The notes beneath the pieces are model-generated. The model was not told the DNA's origin, did not search any database, and saw only the letters and a list, made by a program, of their open reading frames with translations. 5,336 nt of DNA from an uncultured Eubacteriales bacterium (lineage in GTDB: Bacteria > Bacillota > Clostridia > Christensenellales > CAG-138). Positions 1-5,336 of this stretch are shown piece after piece. A program made the position numbers and the translations under genes. The stretch spans positions 1-5,336 of the forward strand of contig CACXNN010000091.1 of NCBI GenBank assembly GCA_902768995.1, given 5' to 3'. The stretch's first letter is position 1, and each line of letters begins with the position of its first letter.

Positions 1-135
1 ACGGAGACGGAGGTACTGCTCCTGACGGGCTGCGGCGTCCTCAGCGTGGCCGGGGAAGGGCTGCTGGTGAAGGAGCTGGGGGAGAGCCGGGCGCTGATCA
101 CGGGGCGGCTGTTGCGGTGGGCCTATGGGGAATAA
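1..135 (+). CDS. yqfC: Sporulation protein YqfC, YabP/YqfC family (3' end only)
   Basis: This is the C-terminal 44 codons of a gene that begins before the window, read in frame 1 and ending in TAA at 133-135. The visible peptide has the alternating hydrophobic beta-strand pattern of the YabP/YqfC family. It includes a G-x-L-x-V-x-G-x-x-L-x-V-K-x-L core, followed by a final I-x-G-x-L strand and an aromatic residue near the C-terminus. Members are small proteins of about 90 residues, and in Bacillus yqfC lies directly upstream of yqfD, as here. YqfC is a sporulation protein made in the mother cell under sigma-E in Bacillus; its biochemical role is not settled. Its last 11 bases overlap the start of yqfD, which suggests translational coupling. 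The identification rests on a partial peptide plus the strong neighbour match. Confidence 0.83.
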   Translation, partial: TETEVLLLTGCGVLSVAGEGLLVKELGESRALITGRLLRWAYGE

Positions 136-1294
136 GAAAAAGTGGCTTTTTTACAATGGGTATGTTATAATCCAAATTGAAGGAGTCTATCCCGAGCGTC
201 TTGCCTCCCTTTTGGAGGAGGCGGGCGTACCCCTGTGGGACCTCAGGCGGCTGGACGGCCGGACGCTGATCTGCACCATGCCCGCCCGGGACTTTCGAAA
301 GCTCCATGGGTTGAACCGTCGGCACCGGTGTCGGGTGCGCATCCTGAAGAAGATGGGCGGCCCCTTTCGCCTCCGGTGGCTGTGGCGTCGTCGGATGCTG
401 CTCCTGGGCATGGCCTGTACACTGCTTTTGACCTGGTGGGCCTCCCAACGGATCTGGTTCGTGGACATACAGGGCTGCCGACGCATGGACGAGGCGGTGC
501 TCCGCCAGGCCCTTCTGGAGCAGGGCTTGGCGCCGGGCCGGGACGCCCGAGCCCTCGTCCTCTCCGACGTGGGGGACAGTATCGCGGCCCAGTACGACGA
601 GCTGGCCTTTTTGGAGCTCCACGTGGACGGCGTCTTTCTTCGGGTCCGGGCCCGGGAGGCCATGGCTGAGGGGGAGCGCCTGGATCTGACGGAGCCCTGC
701 GATCTGGTGTCCACCCGGGACGGCATCGTTACCAAGATCACCGCCTACGGAGGCCGGGCTCAGGTTCGGGCCGGGGACCGGGTGAAGAAGGGCCAGCTGC
801 TCATCGCCGGCCGCGTCACCGCCCGGGACGGGTCCATGACCTACGCCACCCACGCCTACGGGGAGGTGCTGGCCGCCGTCCTCTACAAGGCCCAGGTGGA
901 AGCCCCGCGAACGGCGGTGGAATGGGCCGAGACGGGGGCGACCGCCCCCTATGCCGCCCTGTACGGGGGCTCGTGGAAATGGCTGGAGCGAGGCTGCCCC
1001 TTCGAGGACGCCGAGCTGGCAATGGAGGAAGATGCGATCACCCTGACGCCCTGGCCTTTGCGCGTATGCTACGGGACCTGGCGGGAGAAGGTAAAGACGG
1101 GACGGACTTTGACCCCGGCGGAGCGGAAGGAAGCGGCCCTCTTCGAAGCGGAGCGCATGGCCCTGCTGCAGGTGCCCCGGGGGGCGAAGATCATCATGAT
1201 CGACCGCTACACCGTGGAAAAGGGCGGGAAGCTCTACGGCGTCTGTGCGGTGACCACAGAGGAAAATATCGGATACACAAAGGAGATATCGTAA
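125..1294 (+). CDS. yqfD: Sporulation membrane protein YqfD
   Basis: This 389-residue protein is close to the usual length of the YqfD family (about 390-400). A basic N-terminal domain of about 88 residues opens with M-G-N-K-K-K-W-L and carries the family-like V-x-I-x-I-x-G and E-x-G-V-P features. A single membrane segment follows at about residues 90-107, flanked by R-R-R on the inside. The rest (108-389) would lie outside the membrane. It includes a W-F-V-D-I-x-G strand just after the membrane and a biotinyl-like barrel stretch around 197-229, with D-G-I-V-T at 199-203 and a G-D-x-V-x-x-G-Q-L-L-I pattern at 217-227. Start ATG 125 is preceded only by a weak GGTGG, so translation probably depends on coupling to yqfC. 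In Bacillus yqfD is a sigma-E sporulation gene; the molecular function is unknown. The first 20 codons are strikingly AT-rich compared with the rest (see findings). Confidence 0.93.
   Translation: MGNKKKWLFYNGYVIIQIEGVYPERLASLLEEAGVPLWDLRRLDGRTLICTMPARDFRKLHGLNRRHRCRVRILKKMGGPFRLRWLWRRRMLLLGMACTLLLTWWASQRIWFVDIQGCRRMDEAVLRQALLEQGLAPGRDARALVLSDVGDSIAAQYDELAFLELHVDGVFLRVRAREAMAEGERLDLTEPCDLVSTRDGIVTKITAYGGRAQVRAGDRVKKGQLLIAGRVTARDGSMTYATHAYGEVLAAVLYKAQVEAPRTAVEWAETGATAPYAALYGGSWKWLERGCPFEDAELAMEEDAITLTPWPLRVCYGTWREKVKTGRTLTPAERKEAALFEAERMALLQVPRGAKIIMIDRYTVEKGGKLYGVCAVTTEENIGYTKEIS
163..171 (+). promoter_or_regulatory. Candidate extended -10 promoter inside the start of yqfD
   Basis: TGTTATAAT at 163-171 is a perfect extended -10 (TG, one base, TATAAT at 166-171) for the main vegetative sigma factor. 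It sits in an island at 131-190 where I count 17 G/C in 60 bases, far below the rest of the window. No good -35 is present: the hexamer 17 bases upstream (143-148, TGGCTT) is poor, which is tolerable for extended -10 promoters. Transcription would start near 178 and run through most of yqfD into phoH and the genes beyond. The same bases encode residues Y13-V14-I15-I16 of YqfD, so this could be chance. It is an inference from sequence only. Confidence 0.35.
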
Positions 1295-1297
1295 GGA
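1280..1297 (+). promoter_or_regulatory. Ribosome-binding region of phoH, two purine-rich candidates
   Basis: Two Shine-Dalgarno-like stretches precede the phoH ATG at 1302. AAGGAG within 1280-1286 is the better match, but it lies about 16 bases upstream, which is too far for ideal spacing. AAGGA at 1293-1297 is shorter and leaves only 4 bases. No in-frame start codon better placed behind the stronger site exists, and the next Met (codon 13) has no site of its own, so ATG 1302 is kept. Confidence 0.5.
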
Positions 1298-1301
1298 TTT
1301 C

Positions 1302-2264
1302 ATGGAGATCAAAACGGAACGGATCGAACTTGACAGCATGGAGGACGCCGCGGGCCTGTTCGGCGTCCTGGACGAAAACATCTCCGTCTTCGAGCAGGAG
1401 ACGGGCACCCTCATCACCGTGAACGGGGACGGCATCGGCATCGAGGGGGAGGCGGAGAACGCCGCCCTCTGCAGGACGGTCCTGGAAAAGCTCCTGTCCA
1501 TGCAGCGCAAGGGGGAGCCCATCAACCGGAGCCGCATCCGGTACGCGGTGGACCTGGCCAGAGAGGGGAACGCGGATCTGATCTCCGAGATCATGGGCGA
1601 CGTGGTGGCCCTCACCGCCCGGGGCAAGCAGATCAAGTGCAAGACCCTGGGCCAGAAGAAGTACGTTTCCGCCCTCAAGGAGCACGAGCTGGTCTTCGGC
1701 GTGGGCCCCGCGGGCACGGGCAAGACGTACCTGGCCGTGGCCATGGCGGTGCTGGCTTTCAAGAATAAGGAAGTGGATAAGATCATCCTGACCCGGCCTG
1801 CCGTGGAGGCGGGGGAGAAGCTGGGCTTCCTCCCCGGCGATCTGCAGAACAAGGTGGACCCCTACCTTCGGCCCCTCTACGACGCCCTGCAGGAGTTCTT
1901 CGGCATGGAGACCTACCGGAATTTGATGGAGCGGGGAGCCATCGAGGTGGCGCCCCTCGCCTACATGCGGGGCCGGACCCTCAACAACGCCTACATCATC
2001 CTGGACGAAGCCCAGAATTGCTCCATTGAGCAGATGAAGATGTTCCTGACCCGCCTTGGCGAGGGGAGCCGGGCCATCATCACCGGCGACATCACCCAGA
2101 TCGACCTGCCGCGGGAAAAGAAGAGCGGTCTCATCCACGCCATCGGCATCCTTAGGGACGTGGAGGGCATCAAGGTCATCCAGCTCACCCATAAGGACGT
2201 GGTGCGCCACGAGCTGGTCCAGCGGATCATCCAGGCCTACGAGCGCAGCGAAAAGAACGGTTGA
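1302..2264 (+). CDS. phoH: PhoH family P-loop ATPase (PhoH/YbeZ)
   Basis: This 320-residue cytoplasmic protein has the full PhoH-family signature and normal length. The Walker A motif G-P-A-G-T-G-K-T is at residues 135-142. The conserved R-P-A-V-E-A-G-E-K-L-G-F-L-P-G-D block is at 165-180, the Walker B Y-I-I-L-D-E-A-Q-N at 231-239, and the sensor-like T-G-D-I-T-Q-I-D-L-P at 261-270. The N-terminal 110 residues form the less conserved RNA-binding-like region of the family. PhoH/YbeZ proteins are ATP-binding proteins related to the helicase superfamily 1 core. They are linked genetically and physically to the YbeY endoribonuclease and so to RNA metabolism, although the exact reaction is not established here. 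The gene begins 7 bases after yqfD and is followed, after 20 bases, by the 7TM-HD gene. All catalytic residues are present, with no sign of damage. Confidence 0.96.
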   Translation: MEIKTERIELDSMEDAAGLFGVLDENISVFEQETGTLITVNGDGIGIEGEAENAALCRTVLEKLLSMQRKGEPINRSRIRYAVDLAREGNADLISEIMGDVVALTARGKQIKCKTLGQKKYVSALKEHELVFGVGPAGTGKTYLAVAMAVLAFKNKEVDKIILTRPAVEAGEKLGFLPGDLQNKVDPYLRPLYDALQEFFGMETYRNLMERGAIEVAPLAYMRGRTLNNAYIILDEAQNCSIEQMKMFLTRLGEGSRAIITGDITQIDLPREKKSGLIHAIGILRDVEGIKVIQLTHKDVVRHELVQRIIQAYERSEKNG

Positions 2265-2271
2265 CAGCATC

Positions 2272-2277
2272 GGAGGG
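2272..2277 (+). promoter_or_regulatory. Ribosome-binding site that fixes the 7TM-HD start
   Basis: GGAGGG at 2272-2277 lies 7 bases before ATG 2285, which is ideal spacing. An in-frame TTG at 2261 would overlap the phoH stop codon and place this site inside the coding region, so ATG 2285 is the better start. Confidence 0.8.
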
Positions 2278-2284
2278 ACAAGCT

Positions 2285-4444
2285 ATGGACGGACAGAGAG
2301 CGAGCATAAGAAGAGGGCTCAAGCGGGCCGTGGGGCTGCCGCTGCTCATTTTGGTATGCCTGGTGAATCTGTTCCTCCTGTGCCTCCGCTACCCGGACGT
2401 GCGCTTGGACGTGCAGGCTGGGGACATTTTGACGGAAGACGTGGTCTATCCCGTCGCCGGGACCGACGCCTATCGGACGGACGAACTCAGGCAGGCCGCC
2501 CGGGATCGGGTCCAGCCGGTCTACCGCCTGGAGGAATCCATCGTCGCCGCCCAGGGGCAGGCCCTGGCCGCCTGGTTCGACCAGTACGATCTGTTCATGA
2601 AGGACATGGTCCTGCGCTGGGAGGAGGGGGCCCAGGAGTACAACGGCATGCTCTACAACCAGACCGCCTGGAACGTGCTGGTGAGGGAGACGGAGCTCCA
2701 GTCGAAGCTCAACGAGTACGGCCTCAGCGATGCTCTGGACACCGTCATGGCCTATTCCCTCCTCAACACCTTCCTGCCCCGCAGCAGCCTCCATGCCGCC
2801 GGGAGCCTGCCCGACAGCAGCGCCCTCAGGGCGGCCCTGGAGGACGCCATCCTGAACGGCATGAACGCCGGGGTGAAGGAAAGCGAGCTGGAATCCGCCC
2901 GCTACCGGGCTAAGGAGGCCCTGAAGCAGACCAGCCTGCCCGCCGTCAGCAAAACGGAGCTGGCGGGGAACCTGATCGACAAGTTTTTCGTGGCCTCCGC
3001 CGTGGTGGATGAGGTGGAGACGGAGAAGGCCCGCACCGCCGCTGCGGACAGCGTGACGCCGGTGACCGTCAAGAAGGGGGAGCTGCTCTTCAAGAAGGGG
3101 ACGACCCTCTCCCAAAAGGACATCCTGCACCTGGTGGCCCTGGACATGCTGAAAACGGGCGCGGACAGGGGCCCCGCGGGGAGCTTCCTGCTGTATCTGC
3201 TGCCCGTGTACCTGGTATACGGTTTGTATCTGCTGCTCTTTGAACGGGAAACCGCCCTCTCGCCCCTGGTCATGGTGCGGCTGTGTCTGCTGCTGGTGCT
3301 GAACCTGGCGGTGTGCTGGGTCTTCACCCTCTTTGAAAGCCGCATCGCCCCGGTGCTGCTGGCCCCCCTCATGATCGCCGCCACCCACGAGAAGCGGACG
3401 GCCCTGGGCGCCAGCGTGCCCGTGGCCTTGACGGCGGGGCTGCTGCTGCCGCCCTCCGGCCTTCTGGCGGGGGAGACCTTCGCCCTGGTGGCCGGCACCC
3501 TGCTGGCGGCGGTGGTGGCGGTGGGCGTCCTGGCGGTGGACGACAAGCGGCCCGCCATGGTCCCGGCGGCCATCGTAGGCGGCGCGGTAGGGGGGCTCCT
3601 CCCCGCGGTGCCCAAGCTTTTGGCGGGGGAGGGCCTGCTCATCAGCGTCACGGCCTTCGGCCTGTTCTTCGTAGGCGCGATCATCGCCCTGGTGCTGGCC
3701 TTAGGCCTCACCGCCATTTGGGAGATCCTGTTCGATCTCCCCTCCCGCACCAAGCTCAACGAGCTCCTCAACATGGACCATCCCCTCCAGCGGCGGCTCA
3801 TGAACAACGCCCCCGGCACCTACCATCACTGTCAGATGGCGGCCCTGCTGGCGGAGAACGGGGCAAGGAGCATCGGCGCTAACGCTTTGCTCGCCAAGGC
3901 GGCCGCCGCCGTTCACGACGCGGGCAAGCTCAAATCCCCCCGGCACTTTGCCGAGAACCAGGCCAACGGCGTCAACCCCCACGACGAGCTGCCGCCCCAG
4001 GAGAGCTCCCGGATCATCATCGCCCACGTGGCGGACGGGGACGCCATCCTGCAGCGGTATCGGGTGCCCGCCGCCGTGCGCGCCATCGTACGGGAGCATC
4101 ACGGCACCACCATGACCGCCTACTTCTACGTGAAGGCCAAGAAGGCGGGGGAGGATGTGCGGGAGGCGGACTTCCGCTATCCGGGCCCCAAGCCCAGCAC
4201 GAAGGAAAGCGCCATCGTCATGATGGCGGACAGCTGCGAGGCGGCGGTGCGCTCGTTGGGCGGCCCCAGCCCCGAGCAGGTGAAGGACATGGTCCATCGG
4301 GTCATCCGGGGCAAGATGGAGGACGGGCAGCTGGTGAACTGCGATCTCACGTTGAGCGAGCTTGCCCGGGTGGAGGAGAGCTTTTTGCAGACCTTCGCCG
4401 GGATTTTGCACGACCGCATCACCTACCCCAAGGAGGAAGCATGA
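2285..4444 (+). CDS. pgpH: 7TM-HD membrane protein, predicted c-di-AMP phosphodiesterase (YqfF/PgpH family)
   Basis: This 719-residue protein has the domain order of the YqfF/PgpH family. There is one N-terminal membrane anchor (about 15-34), an extracytoplasmic 7TMR-HDED domain (about 36-298), a bundle of about seven membrane segments (about 300-483), and a cytoplasmic HD phosphohydrolase domain (about 495-715). HD-domain residues seen are T-Y-H-H at 512-515, H544-D545 in H-D-A-G-K, E-N-Q at 557-559, N-P-H-D at 564-567, H581, H605-H606 in E-H-H-G-T-T, D-F-R-Y-P-G-P-K-P at 629-637, and the metal-ligand-type D649 in A-D-S. Characterised relatives (PgpH of Listeria) hydrolyse c-di-AMP to pApA and lower its level. 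The same reaction is inferred here because all expected His/Asp ligands are present. The usual Ile of H-D-I-G is Ala. ATG 2285 was chosen for its Shine-Dalgarno site. The TGA stop overlaps the ybeY ATG. Confidence 0.92.
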   Translation: MDGQRASIRRGLKRAVGLPLLILVCLVNLFLLCLRYPDVRLDVQAGDILTEDVVYPVAGTDAYRTDELRQAARDRVQPVYRLEESIVAAQGQALAAWFDQYDLFMKDMVLRWEEGAQEYNGMLYNQTAWNVLVRETELQSKLNEYGLSDALDTVMAYSLLNTFLPRSSLHAAGSLPDSSALRAALEDAILNGMNAGVKESELESARYRAKEALKQTSLPAVSKTELAGNLIDKFFVASAVVDEVETEKARTAAADSVTPVTVKKGELLFKKGTTLSQKDILHLVALDMLKTGADRGPAGSFLLYLLPVYLVYGLYLLLFERETALSPLVMVRLCLLLVLNLAVCWVFTLFESRIAPVLLAPLMIAATHEKRTALGASVPVALTAGLLLPPSGLLAGETFALVAGTLLAAVVAVGVLAVDDKRPAMVPAAIVGGAVGGLLPAVPKLLAGEGLLISVTAFGLFFVGAIIALVLALGLTAIWEILFDLPSRTKLNELLNMDHPLQRRLMNNAPGTYHHCQMAALLAENGARSIGANALLAKAAAAVHDAGKLKSPRHFAENQANGVNPHDELPPQESSRIIIAHVADGDAILQRYRVPAAVRAIVREHHGTTMTAYFYVKAKKAGEDVREADFRYPGPKPSTKESAIVMMADSCEAAVRSLGGPSPEQVKDMVHRVIRGKMEDGQLVNCDLTLSELARVEESFLQTFAGILHDRITYPKEEA
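4430..4436 (+). promoter_or_regulatory. Ribosome-binding site of ybeY
   Basis: AAGGAGG at 4430-4436 is a full-strength Shine-Dalgarno sequence. It lies inside the last codons of the 7TM-HD gene, 4 bases before the ybeY ATG at 4441. Together with the ATGA overlap it supports both coupled and independent initiation of ybeY. Confidence 0.75.
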
Positions 4445-4881
4445 TCGAAGTATACGCAGAGGACGAGGCCCTGACGGCGGAAGAGGAGCAGTGCATCCGC
4501 ACCGCCTGTGAGACAGCCCTTGAGATGGAGGGCGCGGCGGGGGACATCACCGTGCTGGTGGCGGGGCCGGACCATATCCAGCAGCTCAACCGGGACTTTC
4601 GGAACGTGGATCGGGTCACGGACGTACTCACCTTCCCCAGCCGGGAAGGGGAGGCCCTTTTGGGTTCCCCCGACGGGTATCTGGGGGACATCATGATCTG
4701 CCGCAGCCGGGCCGTGGAGCAGGCTCAGGAGTACGGCCACAGCCTGAGCCGGGAGCTGGCCTTTCTGGCGGTCCACGGCACCCTCCATATCCTGGGATAC
4801 GACCATATGAACGAGGCGGAGGAGCAGGTCATGCGCGCCCGCCAGCGGACTATTTTGGAAAGGATCGGTGAAACGAGATGA
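4441..4881 (+). CDS. ybeY: Endoribonuclease YbeY (rRNA maturation factor)
   Basis: This 146-residue protein is slightly shorter than the 150-165 usual for the UPF0054/YbeY family, with no domain missing. The diagnostic metal-binding motif H-G-x-L-H-x-x-G-Y-D-H is complete at residues 112-122, giving zinc ligands H112, H116 and H122. The upstream L-N-R-D-F-R-x-x-D-x-x-T-D-V-L-T-F-P block at 49-66 includes the conserved arginine R54 that lines the active-site cleft. YbeY is a cytoplasmic metal-dependent RNase needed for 16S rRNA 3'-end maturation and ribosome quality control. Its partners in other bacteria include PhoH/YbeZ and Era, both encoded in this cluster. Its ATG overlaps the stop of the 7TM-HD gene (ATGA), and its own stop overlaps the cdd start in the same way, so the three are translationally coupled. 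Confidence 0.96.
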   Translation: MIEVYAEDEALTAEEEQCIRTACETALEMEGAAGDITVLVAGPDHIQQLNRDFRNVDRVTDVLTFPSREGEALLGSPDGYLGDIMICRSRAVEQAQEYGHSLSRELAFLAVHGTLHILGYDHMNEAEEQVMRARQRTILERIGETR

Positions 4882-5297
4882 AGCAACTGACGCAACAAGA
4901 GATGGACCTGCTGCTGGACAAGGCCCAGGAGGCCCGGGATCATTCCTACGCCCCCTATTCGAAATACAACGTGGGCGCGGCCCTCATGACGGCGGATGGC
5001 CAGATCTATCAGGGCTGCAACATCGAGAACGCCGGCTTCACCCCCACGGTCTGCGCCGAGCGCACGGCCTTCTTCAAGGCGGTCTATGACGGGCACCGAG
5101 CCTTTCGGGCCATCGCCGTCATCGCCACGGGGGAGGAGCTGGGCTTTCCCTGCGGCGTCTGCCGCCAGGTGATGGCGGAGTTCTGCGACAGGGATTTCAT
5201 CATCGTCACCGCCAACCGGGACAGGACCAAGGTGGACGTGTCCGACTTCGAGACGCTGCTGCCCCACTCCTTCGGGCCCAAGGACCTGGGGGTCTGA
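4878..5297 (+). CDS. cdd: Cytidine deaminase
   Basis: This 139-residue protein has the length of the small homotetrameric Bacillus-type cytidine deaminases. It would hydrolyse cytidine and deoxycytidine to uridine and deoxyuridine in pyrimidine salvage. The N-terminal A-Y-x-P-Y-S-x-Y-x-V-G-A-A family motif appears as Y24-A-P-Y-S-K-Y-N-V-G-A-A. The substrate-binding C-N-I-E-N is at 47-51 (N48, E50). The zinc site comprises C59 in C-A-E-R (catalytic E61) and C92 and C95 in P-C-G-V-C-R-Q. All three zinc cysteines and the proton-shuttling Glu are present. ATG 4878 overlaps the ybeY stop as ATGA. The nearest Shine-Dalgarno-like AAGGA (4859-4863) is 14 bases away, so initiation probably relies on coupling. 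The place just upstream of era is the usual one in Firmicutes, but dgkA, which normally precedes cdd, is absent. Confidence 0.97.
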   Translation: MKQLTQQEMDLLLDKAQEARDHSYAPYSKYNVGAALMTADGQIYQGCNIENAGFTPTVCAERTAFFKAVYDGHRAFRAIAVIATGEELGFPCGVCRQVMAEFCDRDFIIVTANRDRTKVDVSDFETLLPHSFGPKDLGV

Positions 5298-5298
5298 T

Positions 5299-5336
5299 AT
5301 GGCGTACAAGAGCGGCTTTTTCAGCCTGATCGGCTG
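5299..5336 (+). CDS. era: Probable GTPase Era (5' end only, cut by window)
   Basis: An ATG at 5299, one base after the cdd stop, opens a frame that stays open for the 12 complete codons visible: M-A-Y-K-S-G-F-F-S-L-I-G. The K-S-G-F-x-x-L-I-G stretch is the typical Era N-terminus that leads directly into the G1 loop (G-R-P-N-V-G-K-S-T), which would lie just beyond the edge. Era is an essential GTPase that binds the 3' end of 16S rRNA and helps assemble the 30S subunit. Era follows cdd in Bacillus and many Clostridia. A GGGGG at 5288-5292, six bases upstream, is a weak ribosome-binding site. The call rests on a short peptide plus gene order, and the G motifs themselves are not visible. Confidence 0.8.
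   Translation, partial: MAYKSGFFSLIG

Noticed and set aside
150..155. TTTACA as a possible -35 element for the TATAAT at 166-171.
   Set aside because: Only 10 bases separate the two hexamers, too few for a -35/-10 pair, so the promoter idea rests on the extended -10 alone.
179..203. GAAGGAG at 179-185 followed by TTG at 201 as an alternative start in yqfD.
   Set aside because: The TTG is out of frame with yqfD and 15 bases from the purine run. The ATG at 125 preserves the conserved N-terminus of the family.
98..1852. A 584-codon open frame on the minus strand, antisense to yqfD and the first half of phoH.
   Set aside because: Long antisense frames are expected in GC-rich genes because stop codons are rare in the complement. 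The product is rich in Pro, Arg, His and Gly, has no recognisable domain and crosses two well-supported genes.
1194..2270. A 358-codon minus-strand frame opposite phoH.
   Set aside because: It is the reverse shadow of phoH, which carries complete Walker A and B motifs on the plus strand. The shadow protein has low-complexity composition and no motif.
2056..2913. A 285-codon plus-strand frame overlapping the phoH end and the 7TM-HD start.
   Set aside because: It is an out-of-frame reading of two real genes, rich in Arg, Gly and Pro, with no family resemblance.
2237..3388. A 383-codon minus-strand frame opposite the first half of the 7TM-HD gene.
   Set aside because: Its composition is Gln/His/Gly-rich, typical of the complement of GC-rich membrane-protein codons. 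It has no domain and is fully covered by a confident plus-strand gene.
3585..3606. G-rich then C-rich run that could form a hairpin inside the 7TM-HD gene.
   Set aside because: There is no following T-run, it lies in the middle of a membrane-domain coding stretch, and such G/C pairing is common by chance at this base composition.

Overview
The window is a compact, all plus-strand block of housekeeping and sporulation genes from a GC-rich, endospore-lineage Firmicute. A Clostridia-type (Oscillospiraceae- or Christensenellales-like) organism fits best. The main evidence is gene content and order: yqfC-yqfD-phoH-yqfF(7TM-HD/pgpH)-ybeY-cdd-era, which is the conserved Bacillus/Clostridia arrangement. 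The protein sequences also match these families, and coding GC is high (one 60-base stretch counted inside yqfF is 75% GC). I cannot name a genus.

Layout. Positions 1-135 are the 3' end of yqfC (sporulation, YabP/YqfC family). Positions 125-1294 are yqfD (membrane sporulation protein), which overlaps yqfC. Positions 1302-2264 are phoH (PhoH-family P-loop ATPase). Positions 2285-4444 encode a 7TM-HD membrane protein (YqfF/PgpH family, predicted c-di-AMP phosphodiesterase). Positions 4441-4881 are ybeY (metal-dependent endoribonuclease for rRNA maturation), 4878-5297 are cdd (cytidine deaminase), and 5299 onward is the first 12 codons of a probable era (rRNA-binding GTPase). All junctions are overlaps or gaps of at most 20 bases, so the genes are almost certainly co-transcribed. 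No terminator, RNA gene, repeat array, mobile element or non-coding stretch above 20 bases was seen.

How the genes work together. yqfC and yqfD are sporulation genes, expressed in the mother cell under sigma-E in Bacillus. PhoH, YbeY and Era form a recurring RNA-metabolism and ribosome-assembly neighbourhood. The 7TM-HD protein would tune c-di-AMP at the membrane, and Cdd salvages cytidine. One point of regulatory interest is a 28% GC island at the start of yqfD. It holds a perfect extended -10 element and could be an internal vegetative promoter that separates the housekeeping genes from the sporulation genes.

No undescribed system is visible; this is a conserved core region. The items worth a second look are the AT-rich promoter-like island, the absence of dgkA between ybeY and cdd, and a few small sequence details.
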